Assembly (NCBI GenBank): GCA_009746045.1
Contig: RPFO01002069.1
Location: 1-30,437 of the forward strand
Reading direction: 5' to 3'
Origin: Mesostigma viride
Lineage: Eukaryota > Streptophyta > Mesostigmatophyceae > Mesostigmatales > Mesostigmataceae
Length of the DNA: 30,437 nucleotides
Both the position numbers and the translations under genes were made by a program. A model generated the notes under the pieces. That model searched no databases and was not told where the DNA came from. It saw only the letters and a list, made by a program, of their open reading frames with translations. Shown here piece by piece: positions 8,287 through 18,933 of this stretch (positions are counted from its first letter, which is position 1; each line of letters starts with the position of its first letter).

Positions 8287-8384
8287 TTGTTATTCATATT
8301 CATATTCATATTCATATTCATATTCATATTCATATTCATATTCATATTCATATTCATATTCATATTCATATTCATATTCATATC
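8287..8384. repeat. (TATTCA)n hexanucleotide tract
   Basis: About sixteen nearly perfect TATTCA (CATATT) hexamers. The right flank, ATATCAGCGCCAC...TTGCGCTCATA, is repeated with a two- to three-unit version of the tract at 9163-9205, so tract and flank moved or were duplicated together. Translations in Met/Asn or Ser/Tyr are artefacts. Confidence 0.97.
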
Positions 8385-8417
8385 AGCGCCACCGTGTTGC
8401 GCTCATATTCTTATCCA

Positions 8418-8890
<473 letters not shown>

Positions 8891-8899
8891 CTCATAGTC

Positions 8900-9160
8900 A
8901 CTAGAGGGGGATATAATCCTCATCTGAGCTAGCTGTCCTCTACTGTAGTGGCAGACGAGGTGTTAGTGTAGCGGCTATCCTCAGGGGCAATTATAACCTG
9001 CACCTGCGGACTCCTACCCTGCATTCTAGCCATGGGCCGCGGGGCCCGTGCAAGGGGAGAAAACAGGAGAATGCCCCCAAGGAAGGTCACTTATCGCAGA
9101 CGGCAGCCCATTTCTCCTTGTCTATCATGCGCACGCGGATCGAGTACAGATAGATATCCA
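8900..9160. other. Unassigned spacer
   Basis: No recognised gene or repeat. Short open frames begin near 9032 but run into the MITE copy at 9265 and show no domain. Confidence 0.4.
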
Positions 9161-9263
9161 TATATCAGCGCCACTTGCGCTCATACTATTCATATTCATA
9201 TTTGCGGGTGTTCCGAGCCTAGTGATTCGTCTTCGCCCATGCAAGAGGCTAGGTTTTAGTCAG

Positions 9264-9362
9264 GATATTGTTGTGCGGAAACCTTTTGCCACTCGGCTTC
9301 TAAGGTTCCGCACAATGTTACGAGCGATAACAGATTCGCTGGTCAACCAAAGTTAATGCGCG
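9264..9362. mobile_element. Foldback MITE-like element, copy 2 (right end missing)
   Basis: Matches copy 1 from TTGTGCGGAAACCTTTTGCC through TTCCGCACAA, the AGCGA...TCGCT hairpin and 'ctggtcaaccaaag.taatgcgc', then stops abruptly at about 9362. The inner hairpin arms (9270-9284 and 9303-9316) and the second hairpin stem are preserved while loop bases differ from copy 1. Confidence 0.7.
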
Positions 9363-9598
9363 CGCCGGGTACGCCACCCGTTTGCCCGCCGCGCCGCGCC
9401 CTCAGTCCCGCAGTCCCGCACGCCACCCCCCACGGCCCCTGAAGCCCCAAGGCCCAAAGGTTAGCCTTGCCCGGCGTGCACGCCACACAGCGCTCACTTA
9501 TACCCGGCCGCCCACGTAATTAATTAATTTATTAATTAATTAAACTCGTTCTCCCGTTGGGGAGTCACGGAGCACCGAAGTGCTTTTAATCCCTCTGT
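9363..9598. other. GC-rich spacer with TTAA palindrome
   Basis: A C-rich stretch (9363-9510), then an AT palindrome built of TTAATTAAT around 9518-9542. No gene recognised. Confidence 0.5.
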
Positions 9599-9718
9599 GT
9601 GCACAACTATTTGTTTAAACTTTTGTGTAATTATTTTTCTAATGAGATTAGCATAGTACTCCGTGGCATGCCTTTGCGCATGACACGCAAGTACTTACTT
9701 ACTTACTTAGTGCACAAC
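9599..9718 (+). mobile_element. ACTT-tailed retroelement copy 4 with 9 bp target duplication
   Basis: GTGCACAAC occurs at 9599-9607 and again at 9710-9718. It brackets a 102 bp insert that starts TATTTGTTTAAACTTTTGTG, continues with the common TTTTTCTAATGAGATTAGC body and the hairpin (GTGGCATGC, loop CTTTGC, GCATGACAC), and ends in ACTTACTTACTTACTTA. The exact duplication and the defined 3' tail identify it as a retrotransposed copy. Confidence 0.9.
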
Positions 9719-10049
9719 AGGAAGAAAGGGCAGAGACCCCCTTTCTCCTTCATGCCAGAGGCATGCCACAGCTGCAATCAGACCCGATAAACGATCCGGC
9801 AAGATCTGTGGGTGCAATAAGACCCATGTGAGCATATCATAATTAACAAGGGGCGTGGGCAAGTAATCTGAGCATAGCCATACAGGACGTAGCATGGCTG
9901 TACAAGGACTAAGCTAAGGGTATGGCTGGTTGTGTACCGTGTGTAGGCGGTGCACGTGGCTAGGTATGGCCGGCACAGCTAGGCAAACATTCTTGGCATG
10001 GCTGCCATGGCGGCAGTGACTACCAATGGATACAAGCTAGGGCTATTTA
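9719..10049. other. Unassigned sequence downstream of the ORF1 remnant
   Basis: In the reading direction of the ORF1 remnant (minus), an ORF2 endonuclease should begin here. No such motif is visible. The stretch holds short CATGGC/GGCTAGG-like words only, so the element is truncated or was replaced at this point. Confidence 0.5.
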
Positions 10050-11542
10050 CAAGCTATTCTAGCCCGCAGGGGGCGTCCACATCTTGTGGTTGATTGATCA
10101 TCAGGTCCCCGCCCCTCCAGTACACCTTGGGCTTCTGGGGGTCCTGCTTGTGGTGGAGGTGTTCCGGCCACAGGTTGCGTCGCTGCTGCTGCTGGGCGGG
10201 GGTCGTTGTCCAGCGTCCAGGTGAGGTCGTGCAACCTCTTGCGACGAGAAAGGAACCGCTGCTTGTCCTCACAGGAGGGGGAGGTGAGCAGGACTGGTGG
10301 GGGAGCCGTCTTGTCCCGTGAGTGGGGAAGGCGGTGGCACCCACGCAGTTCTACCTCACCTACCAGGCCCATGAGGGTAAGGAGCTGGTCCCGTGTTAAG
10401 CTCGTCGGCAAGGGTGGTTGACGTCTCACCTGGCTTCAGACTGGGGGAATCAACGCAGCACCACCTGACCGGTCGCGGCGGGCGCGGTCGGTGGCCTCCC
10501 GTTGTTGTGCCTGGCGAAGGTCAGATTCCAGCTCCTGGAGTTTCGTAGCGATGCATGGCGTCGGTAGTTGAGGCGGTCGCTGTCCGCAGCAGGTCCGCAT
10601 TAAGGAGAGGGGCGGGTGGTCGCCAGCATCCTGCCGGGGTGGCTGGGATGCGATGGTGGCCGTCTGCTCCGCTATCAGTTTAGGACCTGTGAGGCCAGGG
10701 CCTCGGTGTGGGCAGTGATGGCTTCAAGCTTCTTCATGAGCACGCCGCACTTGCCCTCCATCTGGTTTAGGCCAGAGACAAGTGCAGTGTGCGTCTCAGA
10801 TGCCTGCGCCGCGGTGTGCAGCGCCGTGAACTGGAGCTTGTGGACGACCTTGCTTTCCACATTGGAGACCCGGGCCTCCACCGTGTTGAGCGTCGTGTTC
10901 AGCGAGGTCAGCTTCTCGGCCAACGGCCAGGTAACGTGCTCCTCCAGCACTGCTCGGATGTCATCCTTGCAGAGGGAAGGAGCCGATGTGGCTGTCGGCT
11001 GCGCAGGCCAGGCTGCATGGGGTGCGGAGCTTAGCGACGATGTTGTCCATAGTTAGCTGGAAGAAGCTGCACAGGATAGCGAGGCGGTGCCTGAGCTCTG
11101 GCCTAGCTGGCGAAGAACGCCTCCAGGTCGTTGGCGGGGATGGGCCCTAAGGCCCCAAGGAGCTTGCGTTCTTGTGCTAAGAAATGCACTATTTCGGCGC
11201 ATTCTTCCTTGGTCAGTTGCAGCTAGCCAGTTGCTGAAAGAAAAGCAGGCCCCAAGGAGCTTGCGTTCTTGTGCTAAGAAATGTACTATTTCGGCGCATT
11301 CTTCCTCAATGGTCAGTTGCAGCCAGTTGCTGAAAGAAAAGCGGTCGTAATCTGGTAGGTACTTTCGCAATTTGTGTTCATGGCAGGGTTTCTTGAGGCT
11401 GTTCGGGCGAGGCTGTGGGCGATGGGTTTGCTGGCGATGGGTTGGCGGGCCCAGACGGCTGGGCAAGGACGATGGCGAGTGGGTTGGGCTGGGAGCCGGA
11501 AAGCTCCTTTTCCAAACCTCGCTTTGCTTTTGGAGTCGTCAT
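10050..11542 (-). pseudogene. L1-type retrotransposon ORF1 (nucleic-acid-binding protein), frameshifted remnant
   Basis: Read on the minus strand from an ATG at 11542 (MTTPKAKRGLEKELSG, then a Pro/Ser-rich stretch ANPSPANPSP), the segment shows the L1 ORF1 layout in pieces. The coiled-coil part includes LTSLNTTLNTVEARVSNVES (within 10950-10675) and LQELESDLRQAQQREATDRA further on. An RRM-like region (LRGCHRLPHSRDKTAPPP, then EDKQRFLSRRKRLHD, 10345-10215) follows. A C-terminal block (TPAQQQQRRNLWPEHLHH, then VYWRGGDLMI, about 10205-10090) comes last. In L1-type elements this protein trimerises through the coiled coil and binds element RNA. Frame changes occur near 11400, at the 97 bp duplication, near 10675 (TGA), near 10600 and in a C run near 10205, so it cannot be expressed as one protein. 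The layout match is my reading of motifs, not a database result. Confidence 0.65.
11151..11342. repeat. 97 bp tandem duplication inside the ORF1 remnant
   Basis: Copies run 11151-11247 and 11248-11342, both starting GGCCCCAAGGAGCTTGCG and ending GTTGCTGAAAGAAAAGC. They differ by a few substitutions and small indels (for example CTTCCTTGG against CTTCCTCAATGG). On the minus strand the upstream copy encodes FSFSNWLQLTIEEECAEIVH. 97 is not a multiple of three, so the second copy is read out of frame. Confidence 0.93.
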
Positions 11543-11579
11543 AGCTGCTTGTCACGTGCGTAACTTAATTTGTCGAGGA

Positions 11580-12078
11580 GGAGGTGTCTACCTGGTTAAT
11601 TGGTTGGCCAGTCCTAAGCCCGCCCGCAGGGCCGACATCAGTATTCACCTGGTCTGTGCAGGCTGGCCGGCCAAGAGGAGGCGGCGGTGTCAGATGGTAT
11701 GGGTGACAAGAGGGAGCTCGCAGTAGAGCTCGGCCCGGGTGCGGCGCTCTTGGCAGCGGACGCCGAGGATGTGAGGGAGCATTCGAGTGACTAGTGCCGT
11801 CAAGCTGCTTGCTCAGTGCCTGGTCCACGGGTCCACGTACGCCTCGCAGCCGTAAAGGAGGATATATGCTGAGGACCGACATGCAACCGAGCCTTGAACA
11901 GAATGCGCTTGAGCCGCTCACTCAGTTAGCGACATGTCCAGAACCTACATGTCGAGGCGGCGGAGGGCCGCCCAGCCGGCCCAGGCCTGGGCAATGCGGG
12001 TGTTGATGCCGTCCGCCGTGGAGGGGAGCCCGCTGCCAAGGAGCTTGAAGCGAGTCGCCGGGGGGATTGGGCTGCATG
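11580..12078 (-). pseudogene. C-terminal fragment of a non-LTR reverse transcriptase
   Basis: Minus-strand pieces appear in the order typical of the region after the RT palm in LINE ORF2: TRFKLLGSGLPSTADGINTR with IAQAWAGWAALRRLD (12060-11955), then SERLKRILFKARLHV, AYILLYGCEAYV, TRMLPHILGVRCQERRTRAE and LYCELPLVTHTI, then HRRLLLAGQPA. The family pattern (F-K-x-L-G-S, L-L-Y-G-C-E, L-R-x-I-L-G-V-R-W-Q, R-R-R-L-x-x-A-G-H) is clearly recognisable. Stops interrupt it (after LRRLDM, after DPWTRH and after THTI), and one or more frameshifts separate the pieces. The expected tryptophan in the GVRW block is Cys. It is dead. It ends just upstream of the ORF1 start at 11542 in the same orientation. Confidence 0.75.
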
Positions 12079-12174
12079 CCGTCCTAAAAGCTTACTAGGA
12101 ATATGATATGCAATTTAGCTTGATCTGACATCATATCTAGGCTGTCAGGCTCTACAACCAATGATGCAACAACC

Positions 12175-12281
12175 TGAAGATAATTTGAAAAAATATGTAG
12201 TCGTTTTTTCTAATGAGGTTAGCATAGTACTCCATGGCATGCCCATGCCCATGACACGCAAGTACTTACTTGATGATAATT
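12175..12281 (+). mobile_element. ACTT-tailed retroelement copy 5 with target duplication
   Basis: TGAAGATAATT at 12175-12185 and TGATGATAATT at 12271-12281 form an 11 bp duplication with one mismatch. The insert runs from TGAAAAAATATGTAGTCG through TTTTTTCTAATGAGGTTAGC and the 3' core to ACTTACT. Its hairpin region (ATGGCATGC...CCATGACAC) has lost some pairing compared with the other copies. Confidence 0.82.
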
Positions 12282-12467
12282 GATCGAGTCCGAGCTCCAA
12301 CACAAAATGCAGCATGACGTGCTCACGTGCACCAGACTACGGCAATTAGTAAGTATGTCAAGGAGTGTTACGACATGTACAGTCTATGTTGTTGCCTACA
12401 CAATCAAACGTGAAGCCTTTTATGAATGGTGCGCCTTTAGTGACTTACTAAGAAGCTAAACATCATT
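12282..12467. other. Unassigned sequence bordering the satellite
   Basis: Ordinary mixed-composition sequence with no recognised feature. The last non-satellite words are 'agaagctaaacatcattgc'; the G-rich hexamer tract starts immediately after, an abrupt junction. Confidence 0.6.
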
Positions 12468-12575
12468 GCGAGGGCGAGGGGGAGGGCGAGGAGGGCGAGG
12501 GCGAGGGCGAGGGCGAGAGGGCGAGGGCGAGGGCGAGGGCGAGGGCGAGGGCGAGGGCGAGGGCAGGGCGAGGGC
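12468..12575. repeat. Extended (GAGGGC)n tract at the left array edge
   Basis: The array begins with the longest hexamer run in the window, GAGGGC repeats with GGGAGG and GAGAGG interruptions. Internal units have only about two to five hexamers at the same position. The first unit also carries a variant 'ggagcatcagtgaaagcg' where all others read 'gagcagcagaatgaaagcg'. Confidence 0.9.
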
Positions 12576-15500
12576 GAGTGAAAGCGATGGAAAGCGAGGG
12601 CGAGGGGAAGCGCGCAGGTGTAGGTAGTGGAGAGGGAGCATCAGTGAAAGCGAGGGTAGAAGGGCCAGGGCTAGGTAGGGTGAGGATGGGCCCCAGTGCG
12701 CGAGTGTGCAGATGGGACCTGAGCGAGGGCGAGGGCAAGTGAGCCCAGGTGAGGGCCAGTGAGGGCGGGGGTGATGGCACCGAGTTGACTACTAACGATT
12801 AAGGCGAAGTGAGGTGTGGGTGGGTTTTCCACCGGGCGATTGCAAAGGGGCGCAGGGCAAGGGCACCTGAGTGATGGTGCGAGGTTGGGGGGGAGGGTGC
12901 AGGCCAGAGCAAGAGCCAGGGCTATGGCGATGGTGAAGGCTAGGTAGGGCGAGGGCGGGCCCCACTGGGCAAACAAATGCACAGGGGGCCTGAGCGAGGG
13001 CGGGGCGAGAGGTGCAGAGGAAGGCTGCGGGTGAGAGAGGCTGAGTGAGGGCAGCAGAGCTAGGGCTGTGCTTTAGGGTGGGAGTGAGGGTGAGGGCTGG
13101 GGACACTGAACATAAGCGAGGGCCATAGCGGGGATGAAGACCAAGGAGAGTGAGGGTGGCCCTCACCTGGCGAGGGCGAGGGCGAGTGAAAGCGATGGAA
13201 AGCGAGGGCGAGGGGAAGCGCGCAGGTGTAGGTAGTGGAGAGGGAGCAGCAGAATGAAAGCGAGGGTAGAAGGGCCAGGGCTAGGTAGGGTGAGGATGGG
13301 CCCCAGTGCGCGAGTGTGCAGATGGGACCTGAGCGAGGGCGAGGGCAAGTGAGCCCAGGTGAGGGCCAGTGAGGGCGGGGGTGATGGCACCGAGTTGACT
13401 ACTAACGATTAAAGGCGAAGTGAGGTGTGGGTGGGTTTTCCACCGGGCGATTGCAAAGGGGCGCAGGGCAAGGGCACCTGAGTGATGGTGCGAGGTTGGG
13501 GGGGAGGGTGCAGGCCAGAGCAAGAGCCAGGGCTATGGCGATGGTGAAGGCTAGGTAGGGCGAGGGCGGGCCCCACTGGGCAAACAAATGCACAGGGGGC
13601 CTGAGCGAGGGCGGGGCGAGAGGTGCAGAGGAAGGCTGCGGGTGAGAGAGCCTGAGTGAGGGCAGCAGAGCTAGGGCTGTGCTTTAGGGTGGGAGTGAGG
13701 GTGAGGGCTGGGGACACTGAACATAAGCGAGGGCCATAGCGGGGATGAAGACCAAGGAGAGTGAGGGTGGCCCTCACCTGGCGAGGGCGAGGGCGAGGGC
13801 GAGGGCGAGTGAAAGCGATGGAAAGCGAGGGCGAGGGGAAGCGCGCAGGTGTAGGTAGTGGAGAGGGAGCAGCAGAATGAAAGCGAGGGTAGAAGGGCCA
13901 GGGCTAGGTAGGGTGAGGATGGGCCCCAGTGCGCGAGTGTGCAGATGGGACCTGAGCGAGGGCGAGGGCAAGTGAGCCCAGGTGAGGGCCAGTGAGGGCG
14001 GGGGTGATGGCACCGAGTTGACTACTAACGATTAAAGGCGAAGTGAGGTGTGGGTGGGTTTTCCACCGGGCGATTGCAAAGGGGCGCAGGGCAAGGGCAC
14101 CTGAGTGATGGTGCGAGGTTGGGGGGGAGGGTGCAGGCCAGAGCAAGAGCCAGGGCTATGGCGATGGTGAAGGCTAGGTAGGGCGAGGGCGGGCCCCACT
14201 GGGCAAACAAATGCACAGGGGGCCTGAGCGAGGGCGCGGGCAGAGGTGCAGAGGAAGGCTGCGGATGAGTGAGCCTGAGTGAGGGCAGCAGAGCTAGGGC
14301 TGTGCTTTAGGGTGGGAGTGAGGGTGAGGGCTGGGGACGCTGAGCATAAGCGAGGGCCATAGCGGGGATGAAGACCAAGGAGGGTGAGGGTGGCCCCCGC
14401 AGGGCGAGGGCGAGGGTGAGGGCGAGGGCGAGGGCGAGTGAAAGCGATGGAAAGCGAGGGCGAGGGAAGCGCGCAGGTGTAGGTAGTGGAGAGGGAGCAG
14501 CAGAATGAAAGCGAGGGTAGAAGGGCCAGGGCTAGGTAGGGTGAGGATGGGCCCCAGTGCGCGAGTGTGCAGATGGGACCTGAGCGAGGGCGAGGGCAAG
14601 TGAGCCCAGGTGAGGGCCAGTGAGGGCGGGGGTGATGGCACCGAGTTGACTACTAACGATTAAGGCGAAGTGAGGTGTGGGTGGGTTTTCCACCGGGCGA
14701 TTGCAAAGGGGCCCAGGGCAAGGGCACCTGAGTGATGGTGCGAGGTTGGGGGGAGGGTAGGCCAGAGCAAGAGCCAGGGCTATGGCGATGGTGAAGGCTA
14801 GGTAGGGCGAGGGCGGGCCCCACTGGGCAAACAAATGGACAGGGGGCCTGAGCGAGGGCGCGGGCGAGAGGTGCAGAGGAAGGCTGCGGGTGAGAGAGGC
14901 TGAGTGAGGGCAGCAGAGCTAGGGCTGTGCTTTAGGGTGGGAGTGAGGGTGAGGGCTGGGGACACTGAACATAAGCGAGGGCCATAGCGGGGATGAAGAC
15001 CAAGGAGAGTGAGGGTGGCCCTCACCTGGCGAGGGCGAGGGCGAGTGAAAGCGATGGAAAGCGAGGGCGAGGGGAAGCGCGCAGGTGTAGGTAGTGGAGA
15101 GGGAGCAGCAGAATGAAAGCGAGGGTAGAAGGGCCAGGGCTAGGTAGGGTGAGGATGGGCCCCAGTGCGCGAGTGTGCAGATGGGACCTGAGCGAGGGCG
15201 AGGGCAAGTGAGCCCAGGTGAGGGCCAGTGAGGGCGGGGGTGATGGCACCGAGTTGACTACTAACGATTAAAGGCGAAGTGAGGTGTGGGTGGGTTTTCC
15301 ACCGGGCGATTGCAAAGGGGCGCAGGGCAAGGGCACCTGAGTGATGGTGCGAGGTTGGGGGGGAGGGTGCAGGCCAGAGCAAGAGCCAGGGCTATGGCGA
15401 TGGTGAAGGCTAGGTAGGGCGAGGGCGGGCCCCACTGGGCAAACAAATGCACAGGGGGCCTGAGCGAGGGCGGGGCGAGAGGTGCAGAGGAAGGCTGCGG

Positions 15501-16853
15501 GTGAGAGAGGCTGAGTGAGGGCAGCAGAGCTAGGGCTGTGCTTTAGGGTGGGAGTGAGGGTGAGGGCTGGGGACACTGAACATAAGCGAGGGCCATAGCG
15601 GGGATGAAGACCAAGGAGAGTGAGGGTGGCCCTCACCTGGCGAGGGCGAGGGCGAGTGAAAGCGATGGAAAGCGAGGGCGAGGGAAGCGCGCAGGTGTAG
15701 GTAGTGGAGAGGGAGCAGCAGAATGAAAGCGAGGGTAGAAGGGCCAGGGCTAGGTAGGGTGAGGATGGGCCCCAGTGCGCGAGTGTGCAGATGGGACCTG
15801 AGCGAGGGCGAGGGCAAGTGAGCCCAGGTGAGGGCCAGTGAGGGCGGGGGTGATGGCACCGAGTTGACTACTAACGATTAAAGGCGAAGTGAGGTGTGGG
15901 TGGGTTTTCCACCGGGCGATTGCAAAGGGGCGCAGGGCAAGGGCACCTGAGTGATGGTGCGAGGTTGGGGGGAGGGTGCAGGCCAGAGCAAGAGCCAGGG
16001 CTATGGCGATGGTGAAGGCTAGGTAGGGCGAGGGCGGGCCCCACTGGGCAAACAAATGGACAGGGGGCCTGAGCGAGGGCGCGGGCGAGAGGTGCAGAGG
16101 AAGGCTGCGGGTGAGAGAGGCTGAGTGAGGGCAGCAGAGCTAGGGCTGTGCTTTAGGGTGGGAGTGAGGGTGAGGGCTGGGGACACTGAACATAAGCGAG
16201 GGCCATAGCGGGGATGAAGACCAAGGAGAGTGAGGGTGGCCCTCACCTGGCGAGGGCGAGGGCGAGTGAAAGCGATGGAAAGCGAGGGCGAGGGGAAGCG
16301 CGCAGGTGTAGGTAGTGGAGAGGGAGCAGCAGAATGAAAGCGAGGGTAGAAGGGCCAGGGCTAGGTAGGGTGAGGATGGGCCCCAGTGCGCGAGTGTGCA
16401 GATGGGACCTGAGCGAGGGCGAGGGCAAGTGAGCCCAGGTGAGGGCCAGTGAGGGCGGGGGTGATGGCACCGAGTTGACTACTAACGATTAAGGCGAAGT
16501 GAGGTGTGGGTGGGTTTTCCACCGGGCGATTGCAAAGGGGCCCAGGGCAAGGGCACCTGAGTGATGGTGCGAGGTTGGGGGGAGGGTGCAGGCCAGAGCA
16601 AGAGCCAGGGCTATGGCGATGGTGAAGGCTAGGTAGGGCGAGGGGGGCCCCACTGGGCAAACAAATGCACAGGGGGCCTGAGCGAGGGCGCGGGCGAGAG
16701 GTGCAGAGGAAGGCTGCGGGTGAGAGAGGCTGAGTGAGGGCAGCAGAGCTAGGGCTGTGCTTTAGGGTGGGAGTGAGGGTGAGGGCTGGGGACACTGAAC
16801 ATAAGCGAGGGCCATAGCGGGGATGAAGACCAAGGAGAGTGAGGGTGGCCCTC

Positions 16854-16884
<31 letters not shown>

Positions 16885-18933
16885 GTGAAAGCGATGGAAA
16901 GCGAGGGCGAGGGGAAGCGCGCAGGTGTAGGTAGTGGAGAGGGAGCAGCAGAATGAAAGCGAGGGTAGAAGGGCCAGGGCTAGGTAGGGTGAGGATGGGC
17001 CCCAGTGCGCGAGTGTGCAGATGGGACCTGAGCGAGGGCGAGGGCAAGTGAGCCCAGGTGAGGGCCAGTGAGGGCGGGGGTGATGGCACCGAGTTGACTA
17101 CTAACGATTAAGGCGAAGTGAGGTGTGGGTGGGTTTTCCACCGGGCGATTGCAAAGGGGCCCAGGGCAAGGGCACCTGAGTGATGGTGCGAGGTTGGGGG
17201 GAGGGTGCAGGCCAGAGCAAGAGCCAGGGCTATGGCGATGGTGAAGGCTAGGTAGGGCGAGGGCGGGCCCCACTGGGCAAACAAATGGACAGGGGGCCTG
17301 AGCGAGGGCGCGGGCGAGAGGTGCAGAGGAAGGCTGCGGGTGAGAGAGGCTGAGTGAGGGCAGCAGAGCTAGGGCTGTGCTTTAGGGTGGGAGTGAGGGT
17401 GAGGGCTGGGGACACTGAACATAAGCGAGGGCCATAGCGGGGATGAAGACCAAGGAGAGTGAGGGTGGCCCTCACCTGGCGAGGGCGAGGGCGAGTGAAA
17501 GCGATGGAAAGCGAGGGCGAGGGGAAGCGCGCAGGTGTAGGTAGTGGAGAGGGAGCAGCAGAATGAAAGCGAGGGTAGAAGGGCCAGGGCTAGGTAGGGT
17601 GAGGATGGGCCCCAGTGCGCGAGTGTGCAGATGGGACCTGAGCGAGGGCGAGGGCAAGTGAGCCCAGGTGAGGGCCAGTGAGGGCGGGGGTGATGGCACC
17701 GAGTTGACTACTAACGATTAAGGCGAAGTGAGGTGTGGGTGGGTTTTCCACCGGGCGATTGCAAAGGGGCGCAGGGCAAGGGCACCTGAGTGATGGTGCG
17801 AGGTTGGGGGGGAGGGTGCAGGCCAGAGCAAGAGCCAGGGCTATGGCGATGGTGAAGGCTAGGTAGGGCGAGGGCGGGCCCCACTGGGCAAACAAATGCA
17901 CAGGGGGCCTGAGCGAGGGCGCGGGCGAGAGGTGCAGAGGAAGGCTGCGGGTGAGTGAGCCTGAGTGAGGGCAGCAGAGCTAGGGCTGTGCTTTAGGGTG
18001 GGAGTGAGGGTGAGGGCTGGGGACACTGAACATAAGCGAGGGCCATAGCGGGGATGAAGACCAAGGAGAGTGAGGGTGGCCCACAGGGCGAGGGCGAGGG
18101 TGAGGGCGAGGGCGAGGGCGAGTGAAAGCGATGGAAAGCGAGGGCGAGGGAAGCGCGCAGGTGTAGGTAGTGGAGAGGGAGCAGCAGAATGAAAGCGAGG
18201 GTAGAAGGGCCAGGGCTAGGTAGGGTGAGGATGGGCCCCAGTGCGCGAGTGTGCAGATGGGACCTGAGCGAGGGCGAGGGCAAGTGAGCCCAGGTGAGGG
18301 CCAGTGAGGGCGGGGGTGATGGCACCGAGTTGACTACTAACGATTAAGGCGAAGTGAGGTGTGGGTGGGTTTTCCACCGGGCGATTGCAAAGGGGCCCAG
18401 GGCAAGGGCACCTGAGTGATGGTGCGAGGTTGGGGGGAGGGTAGGCCAGAGCAAGAGCCAGGGCTATGGCGATGGTGAAGGCTAGGTAGGGCGAGGGCGG
18501 GCCCCACTGGGCAAACAAATGGACAGGGGGCCTGAGCGAGGGCGCGGGCGAGAGGTGCAGAGGAAGGCTGCGGGTGAGAGAGGCTGAGTGAGGGCAGCAG
18601 AGCTAGGGCTGTGCTTTAGGGTGGGAGTGAGGGTGAGGGCTGGGGACACTGAACATAAGCGAGGGCCATAGCGGGGATGAAGACCAAGGAGAGTGAGGGT
18701 GGCCCTCACCTGGCGAGGGCGAGGGCGAGTGAAAGCGATGGAAAGCGAGGGCGAGGGGAAGCGCGCAGGTGTAGGTAGTGGAGAGGGAGCAGCAGAATGA
18801 AAGCGAGGGTAGAAGGGCCAGGGCTAGGTAGGGTGAGGATGGGCCCCAGTGCGCGAGTGTGCAGATGGGACCTGAGCGAGGGCGAGGGCAAGTGAGCCCA
18901 GGTGAGGGCCAGTGAGGGCGGGGGTGATGGCAC

